The translations under genes were made by a program, and so were the position numbers. Of a stretch of 64,000 bases of DNA, positions 50,421-60,000 are shown piece after piece. This DNA comes from Symsagittifera roscoffensis (lineage: Eukaryota > Xenacoelomorpha > Acoela > Convolutidae). The notes under the pieces were generated by a model. The model was not told where the DNA came from and ran no database searches. It saw nothing but the letters and a program-made list of their open reading frames with translations. Every line of letters begins with the position of its first letter. Position 1 is the stretch's first letter. Where the stretch lies: assembly GCF_963678635.1 (NCBI RefSeq), contig NC_087064.1, positions 6,422,411 through 6,486,410 of the forward strand. Direction: 5' to 3'.

Positions 50421-50675
50421 AAAGTTTTAATACTTTTAAACTGATTATGCGCAAATGAGCAAAAACATTCGTAAAAACATTTCTTAAAGTTTTAAAACTT
50501 TTAAACTGATTATGCGCAAATGAGCAAAAACATTCGTAAAAACATTTTTTAAAGTTTTAATACTTTTAAACTGATTATGTGCAAATGATCAAAAACATTC
50601 GTAAGAACTTTTTTTAAAGTTTTAATACTTTTAAACTGATTATGCGCAAATGAGCAAAAACATTTTGAAATTTCA
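50421..50675. repeat. 65-bp tandem repeat, four copies
   Basis: The unit starts AAAGTTTTAATACTTTTAAA and contains CTGATTATGCGCAAATGA. Starts at 50421, 50486, 50551 and 50616 give an exact 65-bp period with a few substitutions. Confidence 0.92.
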
Positions 50676-51475
50676 TTTTTTAATTCTCTCCATTTCTATA
50701 TATTTGGGTCAATTTGTTAGCATTCAAGTTTGCTTTTTTATATAATAAAATGCCAAGTAAGACAACTGAACATTTAAATTGCTTCAAAACAAAACTTAGT
50801 CAGCCTTACAAGCCTGATTATGAGCATAATTGCATGCATAACATTTCCGTGATTGTTAATTGATGAAGCAAACCTTTTCACAGAAGTTCGAAAACTAATT
50901 CACAATTTTAAAAATTAAAAAAAAAACTTGACAAATTAAAAAAAAAATGACACAAAATAACAGCAAAAATTTTATTTAAGTTCAATATTTTAATTAATGC
51001 CAATCAAAAAATTTAAAATAGCAGAATCTTCAAAAAGCGAGTTTTTACTTTGGGAACTAAGTTGGCAAAAACAAACAACAAGCGAACGATGAACCGAAAT
51101 AAAACAGAACATTACTATTTTAAGAACAAACCCGGCGGGATTGAAACACCAAACATTTGTCTTGGCAAACCCATGGGTTATCTCCACGTTGAATCCGACC
51201 AATCGTGATTGAATTTGAATTTATAATGACGCAATTTGAAACACGTGTGAAACTTCCTGTTCATCGAAGCTTTTTACGGGAACAAAAGTCTATTTCCCGA
51301 TTGCAAATTCCTTGCTAAACGCAGAAGCAAAAAAATAGCATTCATCAAACGGCACCTGAGCGGAAAAAATAAATGACTCAAAAAATTGCTGTAAAAACCT
51401 TTTAGTGAGCCTAATTAATTATGATGACTTTAAAAAACAAGCTATTTTGCGATCACCCATTGAGAGATTTTAGAG
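50676..51475. other. AT-rich flank of the LTR element
   Basis: It holds a tRNA-like piece on the minus strand around 51129-51200 (TTTCAATCCCGCCGGG) and SINE-body-like sequence to about 51320. No gene seen. Confidence 0.45.
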
Positions 51476-52395
51476 TGTGACATTCGAACAGAATGGCCAA
51501 AATGCAATTTATGCAGGATTCGAATTTTGAGCAGTAGGCCTTCCGAGTTGATGATTTCGGAGGATTAGCGACGTTATTGGAACGTTTAGCCGGGCGGTGA
51601 GGGCTGGAATGTTCTGGTGTTTTAAATTTTCGAAAATTCGAATGATGACGTCACGTTTCTGAGAAATGCTGAAACGGCCATTTTAACAGGGAGCGAGTGA
51701 AAAAAAAAACAACTTTATCTGTGATTGCGAACAGAACGAAAATCGAGATTAAAGAAAAACGACAACGAACTACAATAGCAGAGAACGTTCCAAGTTGCAA
51801 CTATTGTGCTGCTACAATAGTTGCAAGGCCGTTGCCAACAACGGTGAAGGGTGAGAACCAGCCTTCCGGATTAGGAAGAAATCAAGATCAAGGAGCTTGA
51901 TTCACCGGATTCAGGAATCCGGAAGGGTCTCGGGACTGAAACTTTTAGCCTATTATACGAATTTTTAGCATCCTCTCATGTCCTGACTTGAATTTAATTG
52001 ATATTTGGATTAGTTTTGACAAGGATGAGGTGCTAGGAGTTGGGGGAAAGGGTTGATCCATCTTCGATGGAGATGATGATTTTTATCTACTGAACAAAAA
52101 CAATAGTAATATGATAAGTAGTAGCCCTGTTTTTAGGAGTGACCTCGTGGTCTGGGAATACAGAGACCCAGCCATGAGCTCACTATTTTTGCATGTAATT
52201 CAGTTAATTTGAGCGTTCTGGTCGAAGCCGGAGAGCAGTAACGTTTTTGTCGACCCGATGTAAGAAAGACCACCGAAAAGTACTGGCTTAGTAGAGACGG
52301 TGAAAAACATGCAAAGCTCTGTTTAGACGCTAGCCAGTCGTCTTAAGACTTAGTTTTGTTATCCGTCGATATGTATCTTCCGGGCGAATGTTACA
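51476..52395 (+). repeat. 5' LTR, 920 bp
   Basis: Begins TGTGACATTCG and ends CGAATGTTACA, an 11-bp terminal inverted repeat with one mismatch. The start is fixed by the 3' LTR copy. The end is inferred from the terminal repeat and from the inverted copy at 53021, which starts at the same base. It contains a CRE palindrome, a TATA-like TATTATA at 51951, and a perfect 13-bp hairpin with a 6-nt loop at 51795-51826. Confidence 0.75.
51646..51653. promoter_or_regulatory. CRE-type palindrome in the LTR
   Basis: TGACGTCA is the full consensus for CREB/ATF binding. It is repeated in the 3' LTR at 63845-63852. It lies about 300 bp upstream of the TATA-like sequence, as expected for a U3 enhancer. 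Function is inferred. Confidence 0.5.
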
Positions 52396-52408
52396 TGTAT
52401 GTTTTTAT
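51961..52408 (+). repeat. left arm of ~450-bp inverted repeat
   Basis: The reverse complement of 53008-53466. The 52030-52408 part is about 97-98% identical by eye; the outer 70 bp is more diverged. It consists of the TATA-proximal and downstream half of the 5' LTR plus 13 bp of internal sequence (TGTATGTTTTTAT). Confidence 0.9.
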
Positions 52409-53007
52409 GGCGCTCCTGGGTGTTATTCTTTTTTAACATCATGACCGGCAGAACCGTTAACGAGCACTCCCCGCCGAGCGGATGCTCACATTAACGCCCT
52501 TAATAGGCCTAAACCGCCGGGGCGGAAGGGTAGTTCGGAACGCGGAGGCCTTCCGAATTGCCGTGAATAGTTTTTTAACCTAGTTAAGACCGAAAATTCA
52601 CGAACCAGGAAGGGCGGGGGGATCGGCCGTCTCCTCGTCCCCTGAGTGGTTGGTGACCAAAAACACTTAAAGATATAAGTAAAACCAAACAAAAAGTAGT
52701 ATAGTACCCAAGAAAAACAAAAAACGTAAAAAAAATAACCGAAAAAACCAAAAACAGTAAAAAAAAGTAAAAAATCAGTAGAAATCATCCCCCCAGACAA
52801 GATGTGATTCAACCCCCCCGTTTGTTGTTGATAGATATATTGTTGTTACAGGCATTTATATCAGTCAGGATCGTTACGATCAATTTTGTGGCCCGTTTGT
52901 GAGGCTTGTACTGTAGGGTTATTTGAGCATTTAAGCACGTTAATGATAAATTGCGCTCAATCCGGAGGGGTCAGCTCCGGATTGAGCGCAAAATGCAAAC
53001 CATCGAA
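52409..53007. other. spacer of the inverted repeat
   Basis: About 600 bp, partly A-rich on the plus strand (52670-52790), without a supported ORF. A candidate primer-binding site (TGGCGCTCCTGGG, 52408-52420) lies 12 bp inside the LTR, but I cannot match it to a tRNA. It also holds the hairpin at 52951-52991. Confidence 0.5.
52951..52991. repeat. perfect 16-bp hairpin
   Basis: TTGCGCTCAATCCGGA, a 9-nt loop, then its exact reverse complement. GC-rich relative to its surroundings and with no T-run, so not a simple terminator. It could be an RNA packaging or stability structure of the element; this is speculation. Confidence 0.85.
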
Positions 53008-53466
53008 ATAAAAACATACATGTAACATTCGCCCGGAAGATACATATCGACGGATAACAAAACTAAGTCTTAAGACGACTGGCTAGTGTCTAAACAGAGC
53101 TTTGCATGTTTTTCACCGTCTCTACCAAGCCAGTACTTTTCGGTGGTCTTTCCTACATCGGGTCGACAAAAACGTTACTGCTCTCCGGCTTCGACCAGAA
53201 CGCTCAAATTAACTGAATTACATGCAAAAATAGTGAGCTCATGGCTGGGTCTCAGTATCCCCAGACCACGAGGTCACTCCTAAAAACAGGGCTACTACTT
53301 ATCATATTACTATTGTTTTTGTTCAGTAGATAAAAATCATCATCTCCATCGAAGATGGATCAACCCTTTCCCCCAACTCCTAGCTTCTCATCCTTATCAA
53401 AATGAATCCAGTTGTTAATTAAATTCAATTCAGGACATGACAAGAAGCTAAAAGTTTATATAAAAC
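53008..53466 (-). repeat. right arm: inverted partial LTR
   Basis: Reads in reverse from 13 bp of internal sequence through the LTR end (TGTAACATTCG at 53021) to the TATA-proximal region. The pol reading frame opens at 53464, exactly where the arm ends; the in-frame TAA at 53461-53463 is in the arm. This is a rearrangement junction. Confidence 0.88.
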
Positions 53467-53526
53467 GGTGCACCTGACAAAGGTGACCTGGAAGAAGACA
53501 GCTATAGGATCCTGAGACAATACTTC

Positions 53527-56019
53527 ATGCAGAAGGAGGGGAGATTATATCTGAACAAGGACGGGATTGTGGCTTACAGGAGAAGAGAAGAAGACAAGGT
53601 CTTATACAAATATAACGCGATAGTGTTGCCGCAACTCTATCAGACAGAACTATTATTCAGGTCGCATGATCAGATGGGCCATCAAGGGATCGACAAAGTG
53701 TATCAGAGGATCCTGAAGCGCTTTGAGTGGCCTGGGATGAAAAAGGCATGCGAGAAATGGGTGACAGCATGTCTGTCATGCCAACAGGTCAATGATCCTA
53801 GGAAGTTGCGATTTCCTTTACAATCAATTGAGTCGTCTGAATTCAACGAGGTGGTGCAGATAGATCACCAGAAGATATGCATGACAGACAGCGGTTACAA
53901 CCAAGTCTTGGTCATGATAGATCACTTCACGAAGTATGCAGAGGCCGTGCCCTGCATCACTGCCTCGGCGGAAGAGACATGCGACCACCTGATCAATACG
54001 TGGATAGCAAGACACGGATGTCCAATGACGTTTCAATCGGACAATGGAACGGCTTTCGTAGGCGAGCTTACGAAAGAGCTTATGAGACGGTCACAAGTCG
54101 CTCAGGCTCACTCCACGACATACCACCCTCAGACGAATGGCTTAGTGGAAAGACAGAATAGGACGTTAGTGTCGATGCTGAGGGTATATTGTTCCAGGTA
54201 CATGACCGATTGGGACAGATACCTTCCACAGGTGATGGGAGCTTATAATAGCACGCAACACTCCACCACTGGAGTCAGTCCACACATGATGCTGACGGGA
54301 CACGAGAAGTCTTTACCCTTGACATTCTTCTACCCAGAATATGAGGGGAAGAAAACATCTCCACAGGTTTACGTGAGGGATGTGATCAGACGTCAACAGG
54401 AGTTGAACGATCTGTGTAGACGAAATACTCAGCAAGCACAGGCAAGGCAGAGGAAAAGATTCGACAAGAAAGCAGCTGGTGCAAAAGCCTACTCGGTGGG
54501 AGACTACGTATGGGTATTTCAGAACGTTATACCACCGAAAGGAACAAAGAAGCTTCTAAAAAAGTGGAGGGGACCCTTCATGATTACAGAGGTGCACCAG
54601 GAGGGACGTTTCTATAGACTGAGTACTGACCGAGCCGCCCACTACGAGAACATCAAGCCACACAATCCATCGACAGAAGACTGGTGTATACCTGCAGACA
54701 TGGAAGAAGGGGATTATCTAATGATGGACCCTGCTTGTGAGATCAATGAAAAAGGCACCAGGGAGAAGAACGATGGAAACGAAGTCGTAGAGGAAGGCAC
54801 GGATACACCATTGGACCTGGATCCAAACGAACAGATCGAAGCAGACGATGAAACCTTGCCCTACGCAGAGGAAGATTGGCAGGATTCCGAACAGACAGAG
54901 ATTCCCAAGAACATGGAACCAGATCTTCCGTTCACGATGCAGACTCGTCAGAAAGACGGGACGAGACCAAGAAAGAAATACAATCCTTACGGTGACGACT
55001 TTGTAGTGGATAGGATAGATCTAAAGAAAATAGTGGAGGAAGTAGTGGGTTTAGAGGAAATAACCGTGTCACAGGACATTGACATAGTCGATGATCACAA
55101 CGATGAGTGGGTTGACGACTGGTCGAAACCCGAGGTGGAGTTCGACGATGAGCAACAGCAGTCAAATGAACAAGACCTGACGAACCTGCGTGTCTTAGAG
55201 TGGCTGAACGAAATGACATCAGACCCTAAAAAGACCAGCGTTACGATTCAAGACGTAGATCGTGAAAGCGCGAAATACATTAAGACCGAACGAGATGATC
55301 CTTCCTGGGCTGCCCAGGAAGGACAACTTCTCATTCCAGCTTCTAATCTTGACTTAATACCCGGTATGCGATCGACGGGGACGCCGATGGATATTTTTGT
55401 CCGGGGAGTGGGGGTAGGACTTACCCACACTGAAAACTTGATAATAAAAAAATTAAGAATAGCAAGGGAAACAGGAGAGTTAGAAGCAGAAACAGGCGAA
55501 GAACCTAAGAAACCTGACATAGGCAGGGTGGTTGAGTCATATTTTACTTTACCAAATGAATATTCTAGTAACATAATACTAACAGACAGTGATTTCATAC
55601 TCACAAACAGAACATGTGCGGTAGCTATCACCGCAGACATGAGTTTTAGGACGGCGCTAGCGGCAGATTTTAAGAGGGAATATAAAAACGTGGAATTCCT
55701 TTGGAAGCAAAGACCAGGGATAGGGGGCATAGCAGCCTTAACCCCGGCGGTGTCGCAAATACCGGGAAAGTACTTATGCTTCCTGGTAACGAGGGCGACA
55801 GAGAAGCAACACGTGGACCCAAAAAATCTAGTCTTGTCTTTGACGAGGCTGAGGGACTTCCTTGTGGAAATGGACGTGAAGGAGCTTTCGCTTCCAGTGT
55901 ACGATCCAAATAGAGGAAGACTGCATCCTCGGGAATTGTACGCGCTTGTACACGTGATATTCTCTGATACGAACATACAAGTGTATCTACATAAGAAATA
56001 TTACTTAAGTATAGGCTGA
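53527..56019 (+). CDS. Ty3/gypsy integrase fused to a C-terminal macro domain
   Basis: 830 residues from the first ATG; the frame is open from 53464 without another ATG, so the N-terminus is truncated pol. The HHCC zinc finger is H47-H52-C82-C85. The catalytic core is D113, D172, E208, a D,D(35)E arrangement (QIDHQ, QSDNGT, LVERQN). A C-terminal GPF/Y module (KWRGPFMITEV, about residue 349) follows. After an acidic linker (about 375-660), residues 667-828 align with macro domains of the TARG1/OARD1 type: AVAITADMSFRTALAADFK, GIGGIAAL, YLCFLVTRATEKQ, LTRLRDFLVEMDVKELSLPV. The ADP-ribose-binding glycine loops are lost (GAG-like becomes TAL; GCGLD-like becomes DPNRG), so it is probably not an active hydrolase. 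The macro call rests on remembered family patterns. Confidence 0.85.
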   Translation: MQKEGRLYLNKDGIVAYRRREEDKVLYKYNAIVLPQLYQTELLFRSHDQMGHQGIDKVYQRILKRFEWPGMKKACEKWVTACLSCQQVNDPRKLRFPLQSIESSEFNEVVQIDHQKICMTDSGYNQVLVMIDHFTKYAEAVPCITASAEETCDHLINTWIARHGCPMTFQSDNGTAFVGELTKELMRRSQVAQAHSTTYHPQTNGLVERQNRTLVSMLRVYCSRYMTDWDRYLPQVMGAYNSTQHSTTGVSPHMMLTGHEKSLPLTFFYPEYEGKKTSPQVYVRDVIRRQQELNDLCRRNTQQAQARQRKRFDKKAAGAKAYSVGDYVWVFQNVIPPKGTKKLLKKWRGPFMITEVHQEGRFYRLSTDRAAHYENIKPHNPSTEDWCIPADMEEGDYLMMDPACEINEKGTREKNDGNEVVEEGTDTPLDLDPNEQIEADDETLPYAEEDWQDSEQTEIPKNMEPDLPFTMQTRQKDGTRPRKKYNPYGDDFVVDRIDLKKIVEEVVGLEEITVSQDIDIVDDHNDEWVDDWSKPEVEFDDEQQQSNEQDLTNLRVLEWLNEMTSDPKKTSVTIQDVDRESAKYIKTERDDPSWAAQEGQLLIPASNLDLIPGMRSTGTPMDIFVRGVGVGLTHTENLIIKKLRIARETGELEAETGEEPKKPDIGRVVESYFTLPNEYSSNIILTDSDFILTNRTCAVAITADMSFRTALAADFKREYKNVEFLWKQRPGIGGIAALTPAVSQIPGKYLCFLVTRATEKQHVDPKNLVLSLTRLRDFLVEMDVKELSLPVYDPNRGRLHPRELYALVHVIFSDTNIQVYLHKKYYLSIG

Positions 56020-56424
56020 GTGATGAGCGAGAGGGTATTAGGCCAAAGACCAAGTTGCATGTATATGTGATATGTGTGTTATGTTGCGTTATGTTATGTT
56101 ATGTGTTAGGTTATTAAGATCATGGGTAAGTAGGGGTTAGTGACCATGAACAACTAAATGACGATCTTGGGAATAGATCCAAAGTTTGGACTGTCCAATC
56201 TTAGGTCGAATTCCAAAATTTTAGAAACCAATTGATTTTAATAAATTTTAGGATAAATATCTTTTTATCTGAACTGTCTTTAAGCAAATTTTAACGATAT
56301 ATATTAAGGTGAAACTGACAGGTGTGACAGTCGTGATTCCTTTTCTAGATCCTGATTGATCATTTAATTGCTCACTTGAGTCAAAACTTGAAATCGAAAT
56401 CAAATCAAACTTGGAAAGAACAGT
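56020..56424. other. gap between the two element coding regions
   Basis: It contains a short (TTATG)n-like run at 56075-56105 and A/T-rich sequence with a TATATATTAA-like stretch near 56300. It could hold a splice acceptor or internal promoter for the next ORF; neither is proven. Confidence 0.4.
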
Positions 56425-57024
56425 ATGGACAATTTCAACCTGGATGAATTGATGGACCTGGCAGAGGCATATGTAGGACCGATGGTAGATGCGATCTATC
56501 GTCGGCTGATCGAACGAGACTTCGCTCTGGAGGACCCAGAGGTGGTCATGTTGCTGACCGCCCTGATTAACATCTTGGGGCACGACAACCGTGGGGACCG
56601 CCCCACGGAAGTCCTGTTGATGGCAGCATATGGAGAAAGAGGAGTACTAGACCGCCCGAACATGAGAGTGATGAGGTGGAGAAACGGGGCTCTCTCAGGG
56701 AGTGACTTGGCGAATGAGCCTGGGTTGGGAAGTTCTAGGACTTACCAACCAGGTGAGATGCCAATGCCCTCCAAGCCCAAACCTGGGCCTGACGAGAATG
56801 CATCGGGAGATGAACAGCGAGGCGACCTCGTCTGGTTCACCACTGAGAGCAGCTGTGCCACCAAAAGGGGCGAAAGTAACACAGAAGGTTCAGACGAACC
56901 AAACCATACAAGATCTGGACGAGATGAACGATCAGTTGAGAAGTACGAAGAAGGAGTTAGACGATATGACGAAGACCATGCTGGCGATGGAGGAAGACCG
57001 GGACATGTGGAGAAAGTTGTTTGA
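56425..57024 (+). CDS. N-terminal part of the second element protein (frame 1)
   Basis: ATG 56425 gives MDNFNLDELMDLAEAY and a helical, acidic first ~95 residues that I do not recognise. The last ~75 codons look non-coding in this frame, whereas the frame one base ahead (open from 56675) becomes protein-like. The real product probably moves by +1 somewhere about 56700-56850, by mutation, programmed shift or splicing. Confidence 0.55.
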   Translation: MDNFNLDELMDLAEAYVGPMVDAIYRRLIERDFALEDPEVVMLLTALINILGHDNRGDRPTEVLLMAAYGERGVLDRPNMRVMRWRNGALSGSDLANEPGLGSSRTYQPGEMPMPSKPKPGPDENASGDEQRGDLVWFTTESSCATKRGESNTEGSDEPNHTRSGRDERSVEKYEEGVRRYDEDHAGDGGRPGHVEKVV

Positions 57025-60000
57025 AGACTGCAACAAAAAGCAGGGTCAAGAGATCGAACGCTTAAGGCAGGAATACAAAGAGCGATCGGAGCAGGTGGCG
57101 TTGACGACGTCCATTGAGAAAGTGATACCTGCAAGGGATATTCCTCGTGGGCAGTCCCCAATGGAGCTCTTGACACCTCGAGAAATGAGTCAAACAACGG
57201 AGACACGGCTTCCAGCAGAGACGAACCGAGTAACAATCCCGGATCCTAGTGACACCTTGGGTGATCCCGTCGTAGAACAGACAGTGAGAAAACTGATAGA
57301 GACAGCTGGACGATTGGTCGCTAACAAGAATGCACCAGGTTCCGGGGTGACTGCACCCTATGGAACGATTGACGATACGGGCAGAGTACAACTCTCCCAG
57401 ACAGTAATCAGACAAGGGATGAGTAACGTGACACCACTCATGGGGAACTCGAGAATCCCAGAGAGGAAAGTAAGGAAGATGCCAGCGAAGAAAGTGTCTC
57501 GTGTAATAGACGTGCAGAAGAATAATCAATTGAAGTATAATTTCACGGGAGTTCCGGAGACAGATCCGAGAGCCTACTTCAATCGAGCTACCTGGAGCCC
57601 GGCTGTGAACCTGCAGCAACCACCACTCGGGACATCTCACCTGATATTGGGAGACAGCTTAGTCAGAGTGCTGTTGAATTTGAGGACCTCATGGGTCACC
57701 ACGGTGATGGCCTTTGGAGGCGCGACGATTGCCCAATTATATCGCATGGTGGAGCTGATGAATCCAGGGAAGATACCCAATGTGATGATCTTAGTTGGGA
57801 CGAATGACATCTCCAGAGGATCAGATGAGCAGGAAGCACTGTGGGAAGCAATGATGGTGTGTTTGTTTACTACTCTCTGGCAGAAGTTCAGCTGCGCGGT
57901 ACTGACCGTTTGCACGGTGCCAATGAACGCAAGAAGCCTGACAGCGTCAGGAAGAAGGCACAACGAGGGAGTCATGAGATGGAACAACATCTTGAGAAAC
58001 CTAGCAAATCGAAATGCCGGAAGAATGATCCTCATGGACATTGAACATGAATTGAGAGCCATGGATCAAGCCAGACTGACCACAGATGGCATCCACTTCG
58101 ACAGTGTCGAAGGACAAGCTTGGTTGAATCGAGTCTTCCAAGAACGGTTGGATGAGCTGGAAGCAGAACTCTTTGACACAGGAGTACTGAAGGAAGAGGG
58201 AACGGTGAGTGATACGGTGATCACCACCTTTGTACCTCCTAACCTGGAAACACGCTTGGGTACGGTCCCAGCCGTCACAAATTACCGGCAACAACGCTCC
58301 GGTGAACCAGGTCGAAGAACAGACGTACAAGATCGGTTGGGAGAAGCACCGATGAGGAGGACAATTCATCCTAGGAAAAGGATAGGACCTGTCAACCAAC
58401 CAATCGAGGAAGTAGCAGGCACATCCAGATCGGACACTAGATCGGAGACGACGAGTACCAGTCGAGAGGAGAGACCGAGCAGAGGCTCATTGATGTGGTC
58501 GCGATCCATACCGTCTCCTTGGCATATATACAAAGACGAACTAATGAAGCTGGACCTACAGAGAGTGAGCTTCATCGAAGATGCAAGGAGGATGCTGAAT
58601 GGAGCGACGCTATCCGTCAGCAGATTGTACTCGATAACCGGCGTAGACTGGTTGATAGCCGCTAGCATAAATTTCAGCTCCACGACGGCCTTGAGATTTG
58701 CCGACTTGGAGGGACTGCCCTCCAACAACACAATAGGACCTGTGAATGCAAGACCGTTGCAAGATTTGAGATTGAACCATGATGAGAGGAATCGTGAAGA
58801 AAGGCCAGGAAGATTCCTGACGGCGAGAGCGCCGATTGGACAACACGTGAAGATATTTAGGCAATTGACGACACCACCTGGTCATGTGAAGGAGAGAGTG
58901 TACCCAAAACTAGTGAACCAAGATGGTGATGCCCAGAGATATGGCGGATTGACAGCGATAAAGAAAGATGAGACCATCTTCGCCGCCTACGACAAAGCAG
59001 AGATGAGAAAGGCCAAAATCATGGTAGTAGCGAATTCAGAGTTCGTGTACACCTCTAAGTCTTTGTTTTGGCCGGACGTCATAATGCTGGCCGCAGTTGA
59101 CCTAGACCTATTGCAATCAGTGTCATTGGCTATAGGGGTACAAAGGCAGACAGAAATGAACCCGATAACGATTGTGTTTGCTGGCATCAATGACCATCTA
59201 CACAGTAGAGGTTTTCTGAGCAGGCTCAGAGATCCTGCAACAGCAGAAAACGCAGTATGGCCAGCGATAAAAGACATCCTGGAGTCGATGGGTGAAGTGG
59301 TAGACGCGACGAAGGAGGGATCATTCAATAAAGTGACGTTGAGAGTAGTATTTGCGTTGTCTCCGGGATATGCACATCTCCCGGATGGACTGAAATTTGT
59401 GTATGCAATGGTAGCCTTACTTTCGGAAGGAAAATATGATGTGATCATATCAGCCCCGAATCGCATGATAGAAATGGAGAACCTGAGGCCACTTAAGGCT
59501 GAACTGCCTGCAGTATGGTCAGATATCTCAAACGCGATGAGAGGGTTCAAGGACCACGCGCTACACATGTTGGTGTTGGACGAAGTGCTGGGGTTGGAAC
59601 TGTCCAACTTCAGTCGGCAACTCAAACTGAAACCAGGAATAGATGACGACCATCGAGTGATCACGGCGATGTCCAACGACTTGTGGTTCCGAGCAATGGA
59701 AGTGGCGAGTGAAGACACGAGAAGAAAGAATTCACTGGAGACGAGAGCTCATCTGGAAGCGATGGTGCTGAGAACCAAGCCGGAAGCAAACCAGTGGCTA
59801 CACCTGAATCCGAGAGTAGCGGCATTGAGTGCAGATGCTTTTCAGCAAGGCCCAGTAATGATCACTAAGATACACGCCTACTTGTTGAAGGAGGTGAACC
59901 TGGCGGAAAATGCCGGAGAAAAGACAGCTGAGTTCGTGAACAGAATGTGTCAGATTACTCTGGAAACCTTCTGGACCCAGGAAGTGAAAGGACAGGAGGG

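Noticed and set aside
52408..52420. Primer-binding site
   Set aside because: TGGCGCTCCTGGG lies 12 bp inside the LTR end and cannot be matched to a specific tRNA 3' end from sequence alone, so it is only mentioned.
55248..55976. 242-codon minus-strand ORF
   Set aside because: It lies antisense to the integrase-macro ORF, whose domain content explains the open frame.
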